Source: Nonlabens spongiae
GTDB taxonomy: Bacteria > Bacteroidota > Bacteroidia > Flavobacteriales > Flavobacteriaceae
Direction: 5' to 3'
Assembly (NCBI RefSeq): GCF_002117125.1
Contig: NZ_CP019344.1
Location: 1-64,000 of the forward strand
DNA length: 64,000 nucleotides
Part shown: positions 27,396 through 35,906 of the stretch, one piece after another
Numbering within the stretch: the first letter of the stretch is position 1
Layout: each line of letters starts with the position of its first letter
The notes under the pieces: generated by a model
What the model saw: only the letters and a program-made list of their open reading frames with translations
Database searches by the model: none
Told to the model about the DNA's origin: nothing
Translations under genes and position numbers: made by a program

Positions 27396-28499
27396 ATGTC
27401 GAGACCTCTTAAAATCCTTTTTACCATACCAAATTTTGAGACAGCTGGTAGTGGAAAAGTCGTTTATGACCTAGTGAAGGGGCTCAATAGAGAAAAATTT
27501 CATCCAGAGATTTTAGTGAAGCATTCTAGAGGTAAATTTTTCAAAGAAGTTGAGAAACTAGGTGTCCCCATACATGTTTTTGATTATGAAACGGATTACA
27601 AGCCTTTATGGAACTTCCCGTTTCGAGTCCTTAGAGTTTCTAGGTATCTTAAAAGTCTGGATGTCGATATTATACATTCCTGGCATTGGAGTTCAGACTT
27701 TTCAGAACCTCTGGCAGCGCGCATGGCGGGAATAAAGTTTATTTATACAAAAAAGGCGATGGGATGGGGCAATAAAGCCTGGGTATGGCGCTCTAAATTG
27801 AGTACAAAGGTCATTGCAATCAATAAAGACATGATGAGTGAGTTTTTTGCGAAGCTCCCTTCAGTTCACGCTACCTACTTACCGCTGGGCTTGGATACAG
27901 AAGTTTATCAACCGCAAGAGTATCACCGACCTACCGCGGTTAAACATGGGATTGTTTATGACGATTTCGTTGTGATCTCAGTTGTAAATATGGTACCGGT
28001 AAAAGGCATAGAGATTTTAATAGAAGCTTTTCTCCAAACCAATATTCCCAATAAAAAGCTATTGCTTGTAGGTAATGATCGATCTGAATACGTGGATCAA
28101 CTCAAATTGAAATATTGCAAAAAGCATCCAGAAGTGATTTTTACAGGAAAACAGCAAGAGGTTAGAAATTATCTTTCCATTGCAGATGTTTTTGTGATCC
28201 CGACTAAAAATGAAGGTAAGCGTGAAGGCATGCCTATGGCTCCAGTTGAGGCTATGAGTAGTGCTTTGCCAGTAATTGGATCTAGAGTTTCAGGGGTGAC
28301 TGATATCTTGGAAGGTTTTGAAGACTGGATCTTTGATGCTGGAAATACTCATTCATTATCTGACAAACTCACGGAGTTCTACAAACTTCCTAAAGAAAGC
28401 AAAGAGAATATAGGTGTTGAAATGCGTGCAAAAGTAATCGATCAATATTCTCTTCAAGAGTTTATTAGATCTAGAGAGCAAGTATATGAGTCAGTATAA
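27396..28499 (+). CDS. GT4-family glycosyltransferase
   Basis: GT-B glycosyltransferase, 367 aa. Motifs are FTIPNFETAGSGKVVYDLVKG at the N-terminus, DIIHSWHWSSDFSEP, the donor-side start SVVNMVPVKGIEILIEAF, and EGKREGMPMAPVEAMSSALPV (about 271-291). It may start a transcript after the 194-bp gap; a TATTTTTG at 27369 resembles a -7 box but has no clear -33 partner. It overlaps the following sulfotransferase by 14 bp, which suggests that the sugar it adds may be the one sulfated. Confidence 0.83.
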   Translation: MSRPLKILFTIPNFETAGSGKVVYDLVKGLNREKFHPEILVKHSRGKFFKEVEKLGVPIHVFDYETDYKPLWNFPFRVLRVSRYLKSLDVDIIHSWHWSSDFSEPLAARMAGIKFIYTKKAMGWGNKAWVWRSKLSTKVIAINKDMMSEFFAKLPSVHATYLPLGLDTEVYQPQEYHRPTAVKHGIVYDDFVVISVVNMVPVKGIEILIEAFLQTNIPNKKLLLVGNDRSEYVDQLKLKYCKKHPEVIFTGKQQEVRNYLSIADVFVIPTKNEGKREGMPMAPVEAMSSALPVIGSRVSGVTDILEGFEDWIFDAGNTHSLSDKLTEFYKLPKESKENIGVEMRAKVIDQYSLQEFIRSREQVYESV

Positions 28500-29334
28500 A
28501 AAGCACGCAATCATTTTGGGGTCTGCTAGAAGTGGCACGAGCTGGTTGAGCGAGAATCTGGCAAAGCCTTTCCGGTATAGAATGTTGTTTGAGCCTGAGC
28601 ATGATGATAATACTCCAAAAGGTCATCTTCTAACCGATAAGCTTTTTTTAAACAGAAAGGAGGTGTCAAAAAATGCGAGTCATTATTTGCACCAAGTTTT
28701 GAAAAATAGAGTTGATAGTGACTGGATTGCACAGAATTCAAATAGAAAGTATAAAATGCATCTATGGCCAGTAGTGCCTAAGAAGTTTATCGTAAAATTT
28801 GTGAGGTTCAACCTTTCAGGACTTTATGTGGCTCGAGATTTAGGAATTCCCACAGTTCATATCATCAGGAATCCCATTGAAGTAATTAAATCACAAAAAC
28901 GTGTGGCTTTTCCTTGGCTTTTAGATTTTCAATACTTCTTAAATCAGCCTCAACTCATCGATATTCTCAGAAATGAATATAGTTATGATCTCAAAGCAAT
29001 TGAAAGTAAGACAGATACAGAAAAACTTGTCGTACGCTGGTGCCTAGAAAATGTGATCCCTTTAGAATATTACCGCTATTCCGATGAAAATTTCTATGTA
29101 GTAAAGCATGAAGATTTACGTAAAAACATAAGTGTTTATAAGGAGCTGTGTACTAACCTCGGCCTTGAAGTAGTTGAAAACATTGAGAGCGAGTACAAAA
29201 AGCCATCAAGTAAAACCCATCCTAAATCACATATTCAAGGAAAGCGTGATAAGAACTTGCTGCTGGAACCATCAGAAATGGATACGATCACGTCAATCTT
29301 GAACCAATTTAAACAATCACTTTACCACGTCTAA
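28486..29334 (+). CDS. Sulfotransferase family protein
   Basis: Third putative PAPS-dependent sulfotransferase, 282 aa. The P-loop-like PAPS site ILGSARSGTSWLSENL is at residues 10-25. The 3'-phosphate site is VHIIRNPIEVIKSQKR (about 125-140). The RWCLENVIPLEYYRY and VKHEDLRKN segments correspond to the distal conserved parts of the family. It starts inside the preceding GT4 gene. With the genes at 58 and 20017 it makes a set of three, all divergent from each other, consistent with sulfation at different positions. Confidence 0.82.
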   Translation: MSQYKKHAIILGSARSGTSWLSENLAKPFRYRMLFEPEHDDNTPKGHLLTDKLFLNRKEVSKNASHYLHQVLKNRVDSDWIAQNSNRKYKMHLWPVVPKKFIVKFVRFNLSGLYVARDLGIPTVHIIRNPIEVIKSQKRVAFPWLLDFQYFLNQPQLIDILRNEYSYDLKAIESKTDTEKLVVRWCLENVIPLEYYRYSDENFYVVKHEDLRKNISVYKELCTNLGLEVVENIESEYKKPSSKTHPKSHIQGKRDKNLLLEPSEMDTITSILNQFKQSLYHV

Positions 29335-29360
29335 TGGTGCGAACTTTATAGTTTAAAATA

Positions 29361-30539
29361 ATGACGATAACCCTAGTTTTACCTCAACCTCCTGCTTATT
29401 CAGAGACTTTCTTTAGGTCTAAAATCTCAGGGCTTCAAGAGTCAGGGTACAAGGTAATTTTAGTAACAGGTTCCTCAGAGCAAAAGTTTACCGAGTGCTT
29501 GCATTTACAGCACCCTAGAGTGAGTCAAAATGCATTTGTACAGATTCTGAAAATGGGTTACACGTTTATAGGGTTACTATCTCATTTAGCTCGCATTATC
29601 AAGTATATAAAGCTTGAGAAAAGCAACGGTACAAGCATGGGTCGCATTTTGGAAAAAATCTATCTAAATTCGACTTTATTAAAACTTGATACGGATTGGC
29701 TACATTATGGATTTGCTACGATGGCGATGGACAGAGAGCTAGTTGGAAAATCTATAGGTGCTAAGGTTGCGGTTAGTTTCAGAGGTTATGATATTGATGT
29801 ATTTCCATTAAACAAGGATGATGTCTATGGAAAACTTTGGCATAATCTAGACAGAGTGCATAGTATTTCAAATTATTTGATTGAAAAGGCTTATGAATTA
29901 GGACTGCCTCAAGATATAACCAGTGAAGTCATAACACCAGCGGTAGATATAGACAACTTGCCAAAATGCACGGAAAGCAGTAGACAACGATCAAAAAAAC
30001 TAAAAATTATCACTATAGCGCGTTTGCATTGGATCAAGGGGATCGACGACTTGATAGAGGTGGCACAACTTCTTAAACAAAAATCGATAGACTTTGAATG
30101 GATAATTGTGGGCGATGGAGACAAGAAGCATTTAGAACGATATAAATACAGGCTTTACGAGAAAGGACTTCAAGGCGAAGTGAAATTACTTGGAAAACGT
30201 AGTCATGCTGAGACGCTCAAAATTTTATGCGATTGTTCTATATACGTTCAAACTAGCTTGAGTGAAGGGTTTTGCAATGCCGTTCTTGAAGCACAAGCGA
30301 TGGGTAAATTATGCATAGTTACTGATGGTGGTGCTTTGATAGAAAACGTAGAGAACGGTAAGAGTGGGTGGGTAGTGCCTAAACTTGATCCAGAATCAAT
30401 GAGGGATAAGATTATTGAGGTGAGTTCTTTATCAAGCATTGAAACAAATGAAATCTCAAACTATGCTAGACTAAGAGTTAAGAGATTGTTTACCCTAGAA
30501 AATCAAAAAAGACAGTTCAATAGATTTTATAATTCGTAA
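29361..30539 (+). CDS. GT4-family glycosyltransferase
   Basis: GT-B glycosyltransferase, 392 aa. It carries PQPPAYSETFFRSKISGLQ at the N-terminus, WLHYGFATMAMD and SFRGYDIDVFP in the acceptor half, and IARLHWIKGIDDLIEVAQLL plus SLSEGFCNAVLEAQAMGKL in the donor half. The layout resembles colanic-acid-type transferases (WcaL/AmsK-like) that recognise S-E-T-F near the N-terminus. It is followed by a 170-bp gap before the aldolase module. Substrates are unknown. Confidence 0.83.
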   Translation: MTITLVLPQPPAYSETFFRSKISGLQESGYKVILVTGSSEQKFTECLHLQHPRVSQNAFVQILKMGYTFIGLLSHLARIIKYIKLEKSNGTSMGRILEKIYLNSTLLKLDTDWLHYGFATMAMDRELVGKSIGAKVAVSFRGYDIDVFPLNKDDVYGKLWHNLDRVHSISNYLIEKAYELGLPQDITSEVITPAVDIDNLPKCTESSRQRSKKLKIITIARLHWIKGIDDLIEVAQLLKQKSIDFEWIIVGDGDKKHLERYKYRLYEKGLQGEVKLLGKRSHAETLKILCDCSIYVQTSLSEGFCNAVLEAQAMGKLCIVTDGGALIENVENGKSGWVVPKLDPESMRDKIIEVSSLSSIETNEISNYARLRVKRLFTLENQKRQFNRFYNS

Positions 30540-30709
30540 GTCTCAGGTCGATCTAAGTCAATCAGTATCTTTTAAATTTCGATGACTTTTTATTGATATT
30601 TAGAAGAGCTTGGAACTAGCATCCAAAAGTTTATAGAAAATCACTCATTTGTTTATGGGTCAGCATAAAAAGTCTTTATTTTGAAAATCGCTTATACAGA
30701 TAATTTTTG

Positions 30710-32242
30710 ATGAAAATACTAGATTGTACTTTAAGAGATGGTGGGTATTACACAAATTGGGATTTTGATAATGGGTTGGTTGATCTTTATTTGCAATCTT
30801 TAGAACACCTGCCTGTGGAGTATCTAGAGGTAGGATATCGATCTAAGCCTCTCCCGGGTTACCTAGGGAAATATTTCTATTTACCTCTTCCAGTTCTTAA
30901 GGAACTTAAATCAAAAAGCAGCAAAAAATTGGTGGTCATCTTGAATGAGAAAGATGTTCGAGCTGCTGATGCTGAGGAGTTGTTGTTACCCGTCAAAAAT
31001 TATGTGACCATGGTGCGTATGGCCATTGATCCCAAGAATTTCAAACGGGCTTTGGAACTGGCACAAAAAATCAAAGAGCTCGGTTTTGAAGTGGCATTTA
31101 ATGTAATGTATATGTCCACATGGAAAGAGGAGAAAGAATTTCTAGACTTATTAGATAAGGTTGATGGCGTAGCAGATTATTTTTATATGGTAGATTCCTA
31201 TGGTGGAGTCTATCCAGAGGATGTCAAGGAAACTATAGCTCTTGTTAGATCTAAAACTGGAGTAAGACTTGGATTCCATGGGCATAACAATCTAGAAATG
31301 GCACTCGCCAATACTCTGGTCGCAATTGAACAAGGAGTCGACATAGTTGATGCAACTATCACCGGGATGGGTAGAGGAGCTGGTAATCTTAAGACGGAAC
31401 TGTTGTTGAGTTCATTACAGGCTAAAAATCAATTAAACTTTGATTATAATGAGTTGGCAAAGGTTGTAGATGCATTTAGTGATCTACATAAACAACATGA
31501 CTGGGGGACAAGTTTACCTTATATGGTTTCAGGTGCAAACTCTTTACCTCAAAAACAGGTTATGGAATGGGTAGGGAAACGATATTATTCATTTAACTCC
31601 ATCATTAGAGCATTAAATAATCAGACTCTGGGTAAAAGGGACAATATCTCACTGCCTAAAATAAAATTTGGTGAAAATCTTTCTAAAGTGCTTATCGTTG
31701 GGGGCGGCCCTAGCCCTGTAGATCATGTACATGCCATTGAGCAATTCTTGAACCAGAATCCTGAAATATTGGTTATTCATGCGAGTTCTAAAAACGCAAT
31801 GAGCTTCGCAAACATTTCAAACGATCAAATTTTTTGTCTCGTAGGTGATGAAGGGCATCGTTTAGAGTTGGTATTTGGAGAAAAAGAAATTTCAGGAAAT
31901 TGTGTATTACCACCCTATCCTAGAAAAATGGGTACTTATATACCCAAAGCCGTAGAAAACAATGCATTTGAGTTAGAGCGTGTAGAATTCACAGATTATT
32001 TTAAGGGTTCACACACGGCAATAGCCTTACAGATCAGTATAGATCTAAATGCATCTTCTGTTTATGTGACCGGTTATGACGCATACTCTGGGAGCATTAG
32101 TAAAAGAGAACATGAGTTGTTTCTAGAAAATCAATATCTCTTTAAGATTTATAAAAACTACAGAAATGTGGAGTTAGAAAGTTTGACTCCTACAGGTTAT
32201 GATAGTTTGACGCAAACCTCAATTTATTCTTTGATCAAATAG
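30710..32242 (+). CDS. HMGL-like (DRE-TIM) aldolase fused to a GGGPSP C-terminal domain
   Basis: Residues 1-300 are a DRE-TIM metalloaldolase domain: DCTLRDGGYYTNWDF (5-19), VDSYGG (161-166) and the metal ligands in GFHGHNN (188-194). Relatives condense or split 2-oxo acids, using a divalent metal and an enolpyruvate-type intermediate. Residues 325-510 form a second domain beginning KVLIVGGGPSP (326-336), similar in layout to DUF115/Maf-like or GT42-like proteins. ATG 30710 is chosen over TTG 30707. Three bases separate it from the KdsB-like gene. I infer a pyruvate-type aldolase that makes a 2-keto-3-deoxy acid for CMP activation; neither substrate nor reaction is proven. Confidence 0.75.
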   Translation: MKILDCTLRDGGYYTNWDFDNGLVDLYLQSLEHLPVEYLEVGYRSKPLPGYLGKYFYLPLPVLKELKSKSSKKLVVILNEKDVRAADAEELLLPVKNYVTMVRMAIDPKNFKRALELAQKIKELGFEVAFNVMYMSTWKEEKEFLDLLDKVDGVADYFYMVDSYGGVYPEDVKETIALVRSKTGVRLGFHGHNNLEMALANTLVAIEQGVDIVDATITGMGRGAGNLKTELLLSSLQAKNQLNFDYNELAKVVDAFSDLHKQHDWGTSLPYMVSGANSLPQKQVMEWVGKRYYSFNSIIRALNNQTLGKRDNISLPKIKFGENLSKVLIVGGGPSPVDHVHAIEQFLNQNPEILVIHASSKNAMSFANISNDQIFCLVGDEGHRLELVFGEKEISGNCVLPPYPRKMGTYIPKAVENNAFELERVEFTDYFKGSHTAIALQISIDLNASSVYVTGYDAYSGSISKREHELFLENQYLFKIYKNYRNVELESLTPTGYDSLTQTSIYSLIK

Positions 32243-32244
32243 AT

Positions 32245-32985
32245 ATGCAAGATTTTGTAATCGTGATACCAGCGAGATATGAATCTACAAGATTACCAGG
32301 AAAACCTTTACTAGACATTCATGGGAAATCTTTATTGCGGCGTACCTATGAACAGTGTATCAAAGCAGTAGACGATAGAATAGTGTATGTTGCTACCGAT
32401 GATAAAAGAATAATAAAACATTGTGAGAAGTATGACATTCAAGCAGTGTTGACCTCCAGTAATTGTCTCACTGGAACCGATCGTGTAGCTGAATTTGCTA
32501 TAAAAGTTCCAGCAAAAACTTATATCAACGTTCAGGGAGATGAGCCGCTGATGAACCCTAAAGATATATTGAACACCATAAAAGCGATCAAAGAACATCC
32601 TTATGATATTATAAACGGTTATGCCTCAATTGATAGTGAAGAAGACTATAGAAGCTCAAGTATCCCTAAAGTTGTCTCTAGGCCAGATGGGAGACTTTTA
32701 TACATGTCTAGGTCACCTATTCCAGGAAATAAAAAACATGATTTTATAAAGTCTTGGCGTCAAATCTGTGTCTATGGTTTTCCTGCAGAGGCTCTTAAAC
32801 AATTTGCTGCTCTAAAGCATAAAACGCCTCTAGAAAATGAAGAAGATATTGAAATTCTACGTTTTCTTGAGCTAGGATATGAAGTCAGAATGATTGAATT
32901 GTCTGCAAATTCTGTGGCTGTAGATACGCCAGCTGACCTTTTAAAGGTTCAGGATATTATCTCAAAGAAAGAATGTTATGATTAA
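32245..32985 (+). CDS. KdsB-like CMP-ulosonic acid cytidylyltransferase
   Basis: CTP:ulosonate cytidylyltransferase of the KdsB type, 246 aa. The N-terminal nucleotide-binding motif IPARYESTRLPGKPL (7-21), INVQGDEPLM and VVSRPDGRLLYMSRSPIP match CMP-Kdo synthetase. The fact that it is in a polysaccharide locus, next to an aldolase, a phosphatase and a likely CMP-sugar transferase, suggests it is not the housekeeping kdsB and activates a different 3-deoxy-2-ulosonic acid. It overlaps the HAD gene by 8 bp. Confidence 0.8.
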   Translation: MQDFVIVIPARYESTRLPGKPLLDIHGKSLLRRTYEQCIKAVDDRIVYVATDDKRIIKHCEKYDIQAVLTSSNCLTGTDRVAEFAIKVPAKTYINVQGDEPLMNPKDILNTIKAIKEHPYDIINGYASIDSEEDYRSSSIPKVVSRPDGRLLYMSRSPIPGNKKHDFIKSWRQICVYGFPAEALKQFAALKHKTPLENEEDIEILRFLELGYEVRMIELSANSVAVDTPADLLKVQDIISKKECYD

Positions 32986-33589
32986 GAATATTTTTTGGGA
33001 CTTTGATGGTGTACTTATGAATTCCAATTCTGTGAGAGATCGTGGTTTTGAATTAGTTTTGAAAGACTTTCCTACAGCACAAGTGGAGCAGCTCATGCAG
33101 TTTCACCGTCAAAATGGAGGGTGGTCCAGATACGTGAAATTCCGTCATTTTTTTGAGGTAATCAGAAAGGAATCAATTAGTCCAGAGGAAATTGACGTGT
33201 GGGCAGGGAAATTTTCAAATGTTATGCTGGAAAATCTTATCGATGAAAAGTTGCTGATTGATGAAACAATCACTTTTGTGAAAAGTAATTTCAGGGATTA
33301 CAACTTTCATATCGTTTCTGGCTCAGACGGGAATGAGTTGAGAACCATCTGCAAAGCGCTGAACATTGATCCATATTTCATTACCATTGAAGGTTCACCT
33401 ACACCTAAATCCTCACTCGTAGCCGATATTATAGAAAACCGAGGTTATCTACCACAACAATCTATCCTTATAGGGGATTCAATAAATGATTATGACGCGG
33501 CTAAGGATAATGGTCTTCATTTTAAGGGATACAATAGTTCTAAGGTAGAAGTATTGACAGATTATGATTTCAGTTTTCATGATTCCTAG
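32978..33589 (+). CDS. HAD-superfamily phosphatase
   Basis: HAD hydrolase of 203 aa with the full motif set: motif I NIFWDFDGVLMNS (D8 nucleophile, D10 acid/base), motif II HIVSGSDGN, the motif III Lys in TPKSSLV, and motif IV IGDSINDYDAAKD. The helical cap of about residues 16-85 is of the beta-phosphoglucomutase type, not the small KdsC type. Placed between a KdsB-like enzyme and a transferase, it could remove phosphate from an ulosonic acid phosphate, as KdsC and NANP do. That role is inferred from context. Confidence 0.78.
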   Translation: MIKNIFWDFDGVLMNSNSVRDRGFELVLKDFPTAQVEQLMQFHRQNGGWSRYVKFRHFFEVIRKESISPEEIDVWAGKFSNVMLENLIDEKLLIDETITFVKSNFRDYNFHIVSGSDGNELRTICKALNIDPYFITIEGSPTPKSSLVADIIENRGYLPQQSILIGDSINDYDAAKDNGLHFKGYNSSKVEVLTDYDFSFHDS

Positions 33590-34346
33590 ACAGCAACTTT
33601 ATAAGCTGATTATGGTGAGATGGTACTGGCTCAAAATTCAGTACAAAAAACTCATGGAGTCAAATCAAGAAATCAATTTTAGAAGACTGGAAGATCTTAA
33701 ACAAGCCATCGGCGGGAAAAAGAATATTGTTGTTATGTGCAGTGGTCCTACTGCAAATAGAATGCAGCCGTCTCAAGATGATTTTTATTTGGTGACCAAT
33801 GATTCTTACAAGCTAGTTCAGAATCAAGATTTTCTATACTATGTACATGATGGCTTTTTTATAAGACGTTTTTTTGCAAATCAACCCTTTTGCGATAATC
33901 ATGACAAGTCAATTTTTCTTTATCGATCCCTGAATAAGCCCCATTTGGGAAACTTTAAACATTTTTTGAAAAGAAAAAGACACTTGAGTAACCAAAATTT
34001 TGTAATCTCAGATTTTGAAGACAATGTTGCTCATGCAAATGATAATTATGATGACTTTCATAACTTTTTTGAGAAACATCAGATACACACAAAAATTCAA
34101 AACTCTGGAATATTCCTGTTGTTGCTGGGATTTTATATAGCTTATCATAATGATCTGAACTTGAAAATATACGGTTTGGACCTTGGTCTAGGAGGTAAGG
34201 TTCATTTTGAAAAGGGAGGATTTATAGGAGTTTCTATTACCCATGACAGGGTTAAGGTGAATACTAAGCTTCAACTGGATAGGATGTACCAGATATTGGG
34301 TAATAGAATTGAGAATCACTCTAATTTTAATTCAAACGTTGAATAG
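33564..34346 (+). CDS. Putative CMP-sugar glycosyltransferase (GT42/DUF115-like)
   Basis: A 260-aa protein with NIVVMCSGPTANRMQP (54-69) near the start of its core domain, then VTNDSYK, and a distal QNSGIFLLLLGFYIAYHNDLNLKIYGLDL-type segment (about 184-212). This order (N-terminal GxGPS-like loop, later SG-helix and strand ending G-[ILV]-D) is that of GT42 sialyltransferases such as Cst-II and of DUF115 proteins. I therefore infer a transferase using the CMP-sugar made by the two preceding genes. The similarity is by pattern only. It starts inside the HAD gene. M6 and M17 are alternative starts. Confidence 0.55.
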   Translation: MISVFMIPRQQLYKLIMVRWYWLKIQYKKLMESNQEINFRRLEDLKQAIGGKKNIVVMCSGPTANRMQPSQDDFYLVTNDSYKLVQNQDFLYYVHDGFFIRRFFANQPFCDNHDKSIFLYRSLNKPHLGNFKHFLKRKRHLSNQNFVISDFEDNVAHANDNYDDFHNFFEKHQIHTKIQNSGIFLLLLGFYIAYHNDLNLKIYGLDLGLGGKVHFEKGGFIGVSITHDRVKVNTKLQLDRMYQILGNRIENHSNFNSNVE

Positions 34347-34401
34347 AATTTCTGACCTAGTTTGAGTCAGAATCCTTATTGTCAAAGTGATTTAGTGTTT
34401 C

Positions 34402-34415
34402 GCTTTCGCGAAAGC
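34402..34415. repeat. GCTTTCGCGAAAGC palindrome (intergenic)
   Basis: Perfect copy in the 231-bp gap upstream of the GT2 gene at 34578, followed by GGGCC. The next copy, inside that GT2 gene, is only 521 bp away, the closest pair in the window. Confidence 0.95.
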
Positions 34416-34577
34416 GGGCCAGAATTTCTACTAATCCCTATGACTTTTAATGACTGATCCAGAAACTTGAAAAATGTATTTAAATCAGTAAAAGCCCATC
34501 AAGGCTCTACGTTATTATTATTTTTGCGTCTTGTCAAATTTTGGTTGATACCTCGAGAATTAAGATCAAACCTATAG

Positions 34578-35906
34578 ATGCTTTTTAGATTCCTGAAATA
34601 TTTACAGCCTACCTCATATTTCATGCTCAAACGTGAGAACGGTAAAAGCATTTTCCCGCGCATTGAAGCTGTTGATAGAGCATCTGCTCTTAAAGTTCCA
34701 GAAGATTCTAGGTATACAAGCGCTCTGGCCCGTGAATATGATCGATCCTGGCGCTTGATCTTAAAGGGATATACTATAGAATCAGATAGTTATGAGCACA
34801 TAGAGAAACTCCCAGTGGTAGACGAGTACCGTTTTCTGAGAAAAAATTTTAATTCAGCATGGATTTGGTATGTGCTATGTCTACGGATTTTTAGTTTTAA
34901 GAATCCGTTTCGTGAGATTTCCGCTTTCGCGAAAGCGAGATCCGTAAAAAGAGTGAATGAACACAAGGAACCTATTGAATACCCAGGCTATTCTGAATTT
35001 TTGGGTCCACTGATCAAACAAAGACCTCTAGTTTCCATCATTATCCCGACTCTCAATAGGTATCCTTACTTGAAGGATGTGCTGGAAGATCTTGAAAAAC
35101 AAGATTATACTAATTTTGAGGTGATCGTTGTAGATCAATCTGAGCCATTTAAAAAAGAGTTTTACGACCAGTTTGATCTCGACATACTTTTAATTCACCA
35201 AGAGGAAAAAGCTCTGTGGTTAGCTCGTAATACGGCCATTATCAAAAGCAGGGGAGAATATATTTTAATGTTTGATGATGACTCTCGGGTTGATCCAGCC
35301 TGGATAAGCCAGCATCTCAAGACTCTTGATTTTTTTGATGCTGCTATATCGTCTGGAGTCTCTATTTCCACACAGGGAGCAAAGGTGCCAGATAGTTACG
35401 CCCACTTTTGTTTAAGCCAGCAACTTGATACTGGAAACGCCATGATCAAGAAATCTGTTTTTAAATCCATAGGTTTATATGACCGCCAGTTTGAGAAGCA
35501 ACGCATGGGCGATGGTGAATTTGGACTGCGAGCCTATCTCGCTGATTTCAAGAATATTTCTAACCCATTTGCCAAAAGATTGCATCTCAAAGTAGGATCA
35601 GGAGGGCTGCGACAGATGGGCAGCTGGGATGGGTTTAGACCTAAAAAATGGTTAGACCCTAGACCTATACCTAGCGTAGTCTATCTATTTAGAAAATATC
35701 ATGGAAATTCAGCATCACGGTGGGCTCTGTTGAAAACGGTCCCTGGTTCGATTATTCCATATAGATATAAAAGTAGCTCTAAGATGATGTTCATAGGTGG
35801 AATAATAAGTATAATTTTACTGCCAATAGTATTCTTACAAGTGATGAAATCATGGAAATTGGCTTCTAAAAAGCTTGCAGAGGGTGAATTAATTGAAAAA
35901 TTATGA
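34578..35906 (+). CDS. GT2-family glycosyltransferase with C-terminal membrane segment
   Basis: 442-aa protein. A 150-residue N-terminal region of unknown role precedes the GT-A domain VSIIIPTLNRYPYLKDVLEDL (about 153-173), then VVDQSEPFKKE, the RNTAI helix and the metal-binding MFDDDSRVD (about 231-239). QRMGDGEFGLRAYL is the catalytic-base region. A hydrophobic stretch MFIGGIISIILLPIVFLQVM near the C-terminus is a likely membrane anchor. A perfect palindrome copy encodes AFAKAR at about residue 117, in the N-terminal region. A TATTTTTG box at 34519 may be a promoter part, without a clear -33. Confidence 0.8.
   Translation: MLFRFLKYLQPTSYFMLKRENGKSIFPRIEAVDRASALKVPEDSRYTSALAREYDRSWRLILKGYTIESDSYEHIEKLPVVDEYRFLRKNFNSAWIWYVLCLRIFSFKNPFREISAFAKARSVKRVNEHKEPIEYPGYSEFLGPLIKQRPLVSIIIPTLNRYPYLKDVLEDLEKQDYTNFEVIVVDQSEPFKKEFYDQFDLDILLIHQEEKALWLARNTAIIKSRGEYILMFDDDSRVDPAWISQHLKTLDFFDAAISSGVSISTQGAKVPDSYAHFCLSQQLDTGNAMIKKSVFKSIGLYDRQFEKQRMGDGEFGLRAYLADFKNISNPFAKRLHLKVGSGGLRQMGSWDGFRPKKWLDPRPIPSVVYLFRKYHGNSASRWALLKTVPGSIIPYRYKSSSKMMFIGGIISIILLPIVFLQVMKSWKLASKKLAEGELIEKL
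34923..34936. repeat. GCTTTCGCGAAAGC palindrome (in gene, AFAKA frame)
   Basis: Perfect copy inside the GT2 gene at 34578, read as AFAKA and followed by GAGATCC, the common extension, which is translated as Arg-Ser. Confidence 0.95.

Noticed and set aside
30680..30709. TTTG-N17-TAATTTTT promoter directly before the aldolase
   Set aside because: The predicted start of transcription would fall inside the gene, after the ATG; kept out as too uncertain.
32245..32985. Housekeeping kdsB
   Set aside because: The gene is embedded in an aldolase-phosphatase-transferase unit in a polysaccharide locus; a specialised role is more likely, though activity on Kdo cannot be excluded.
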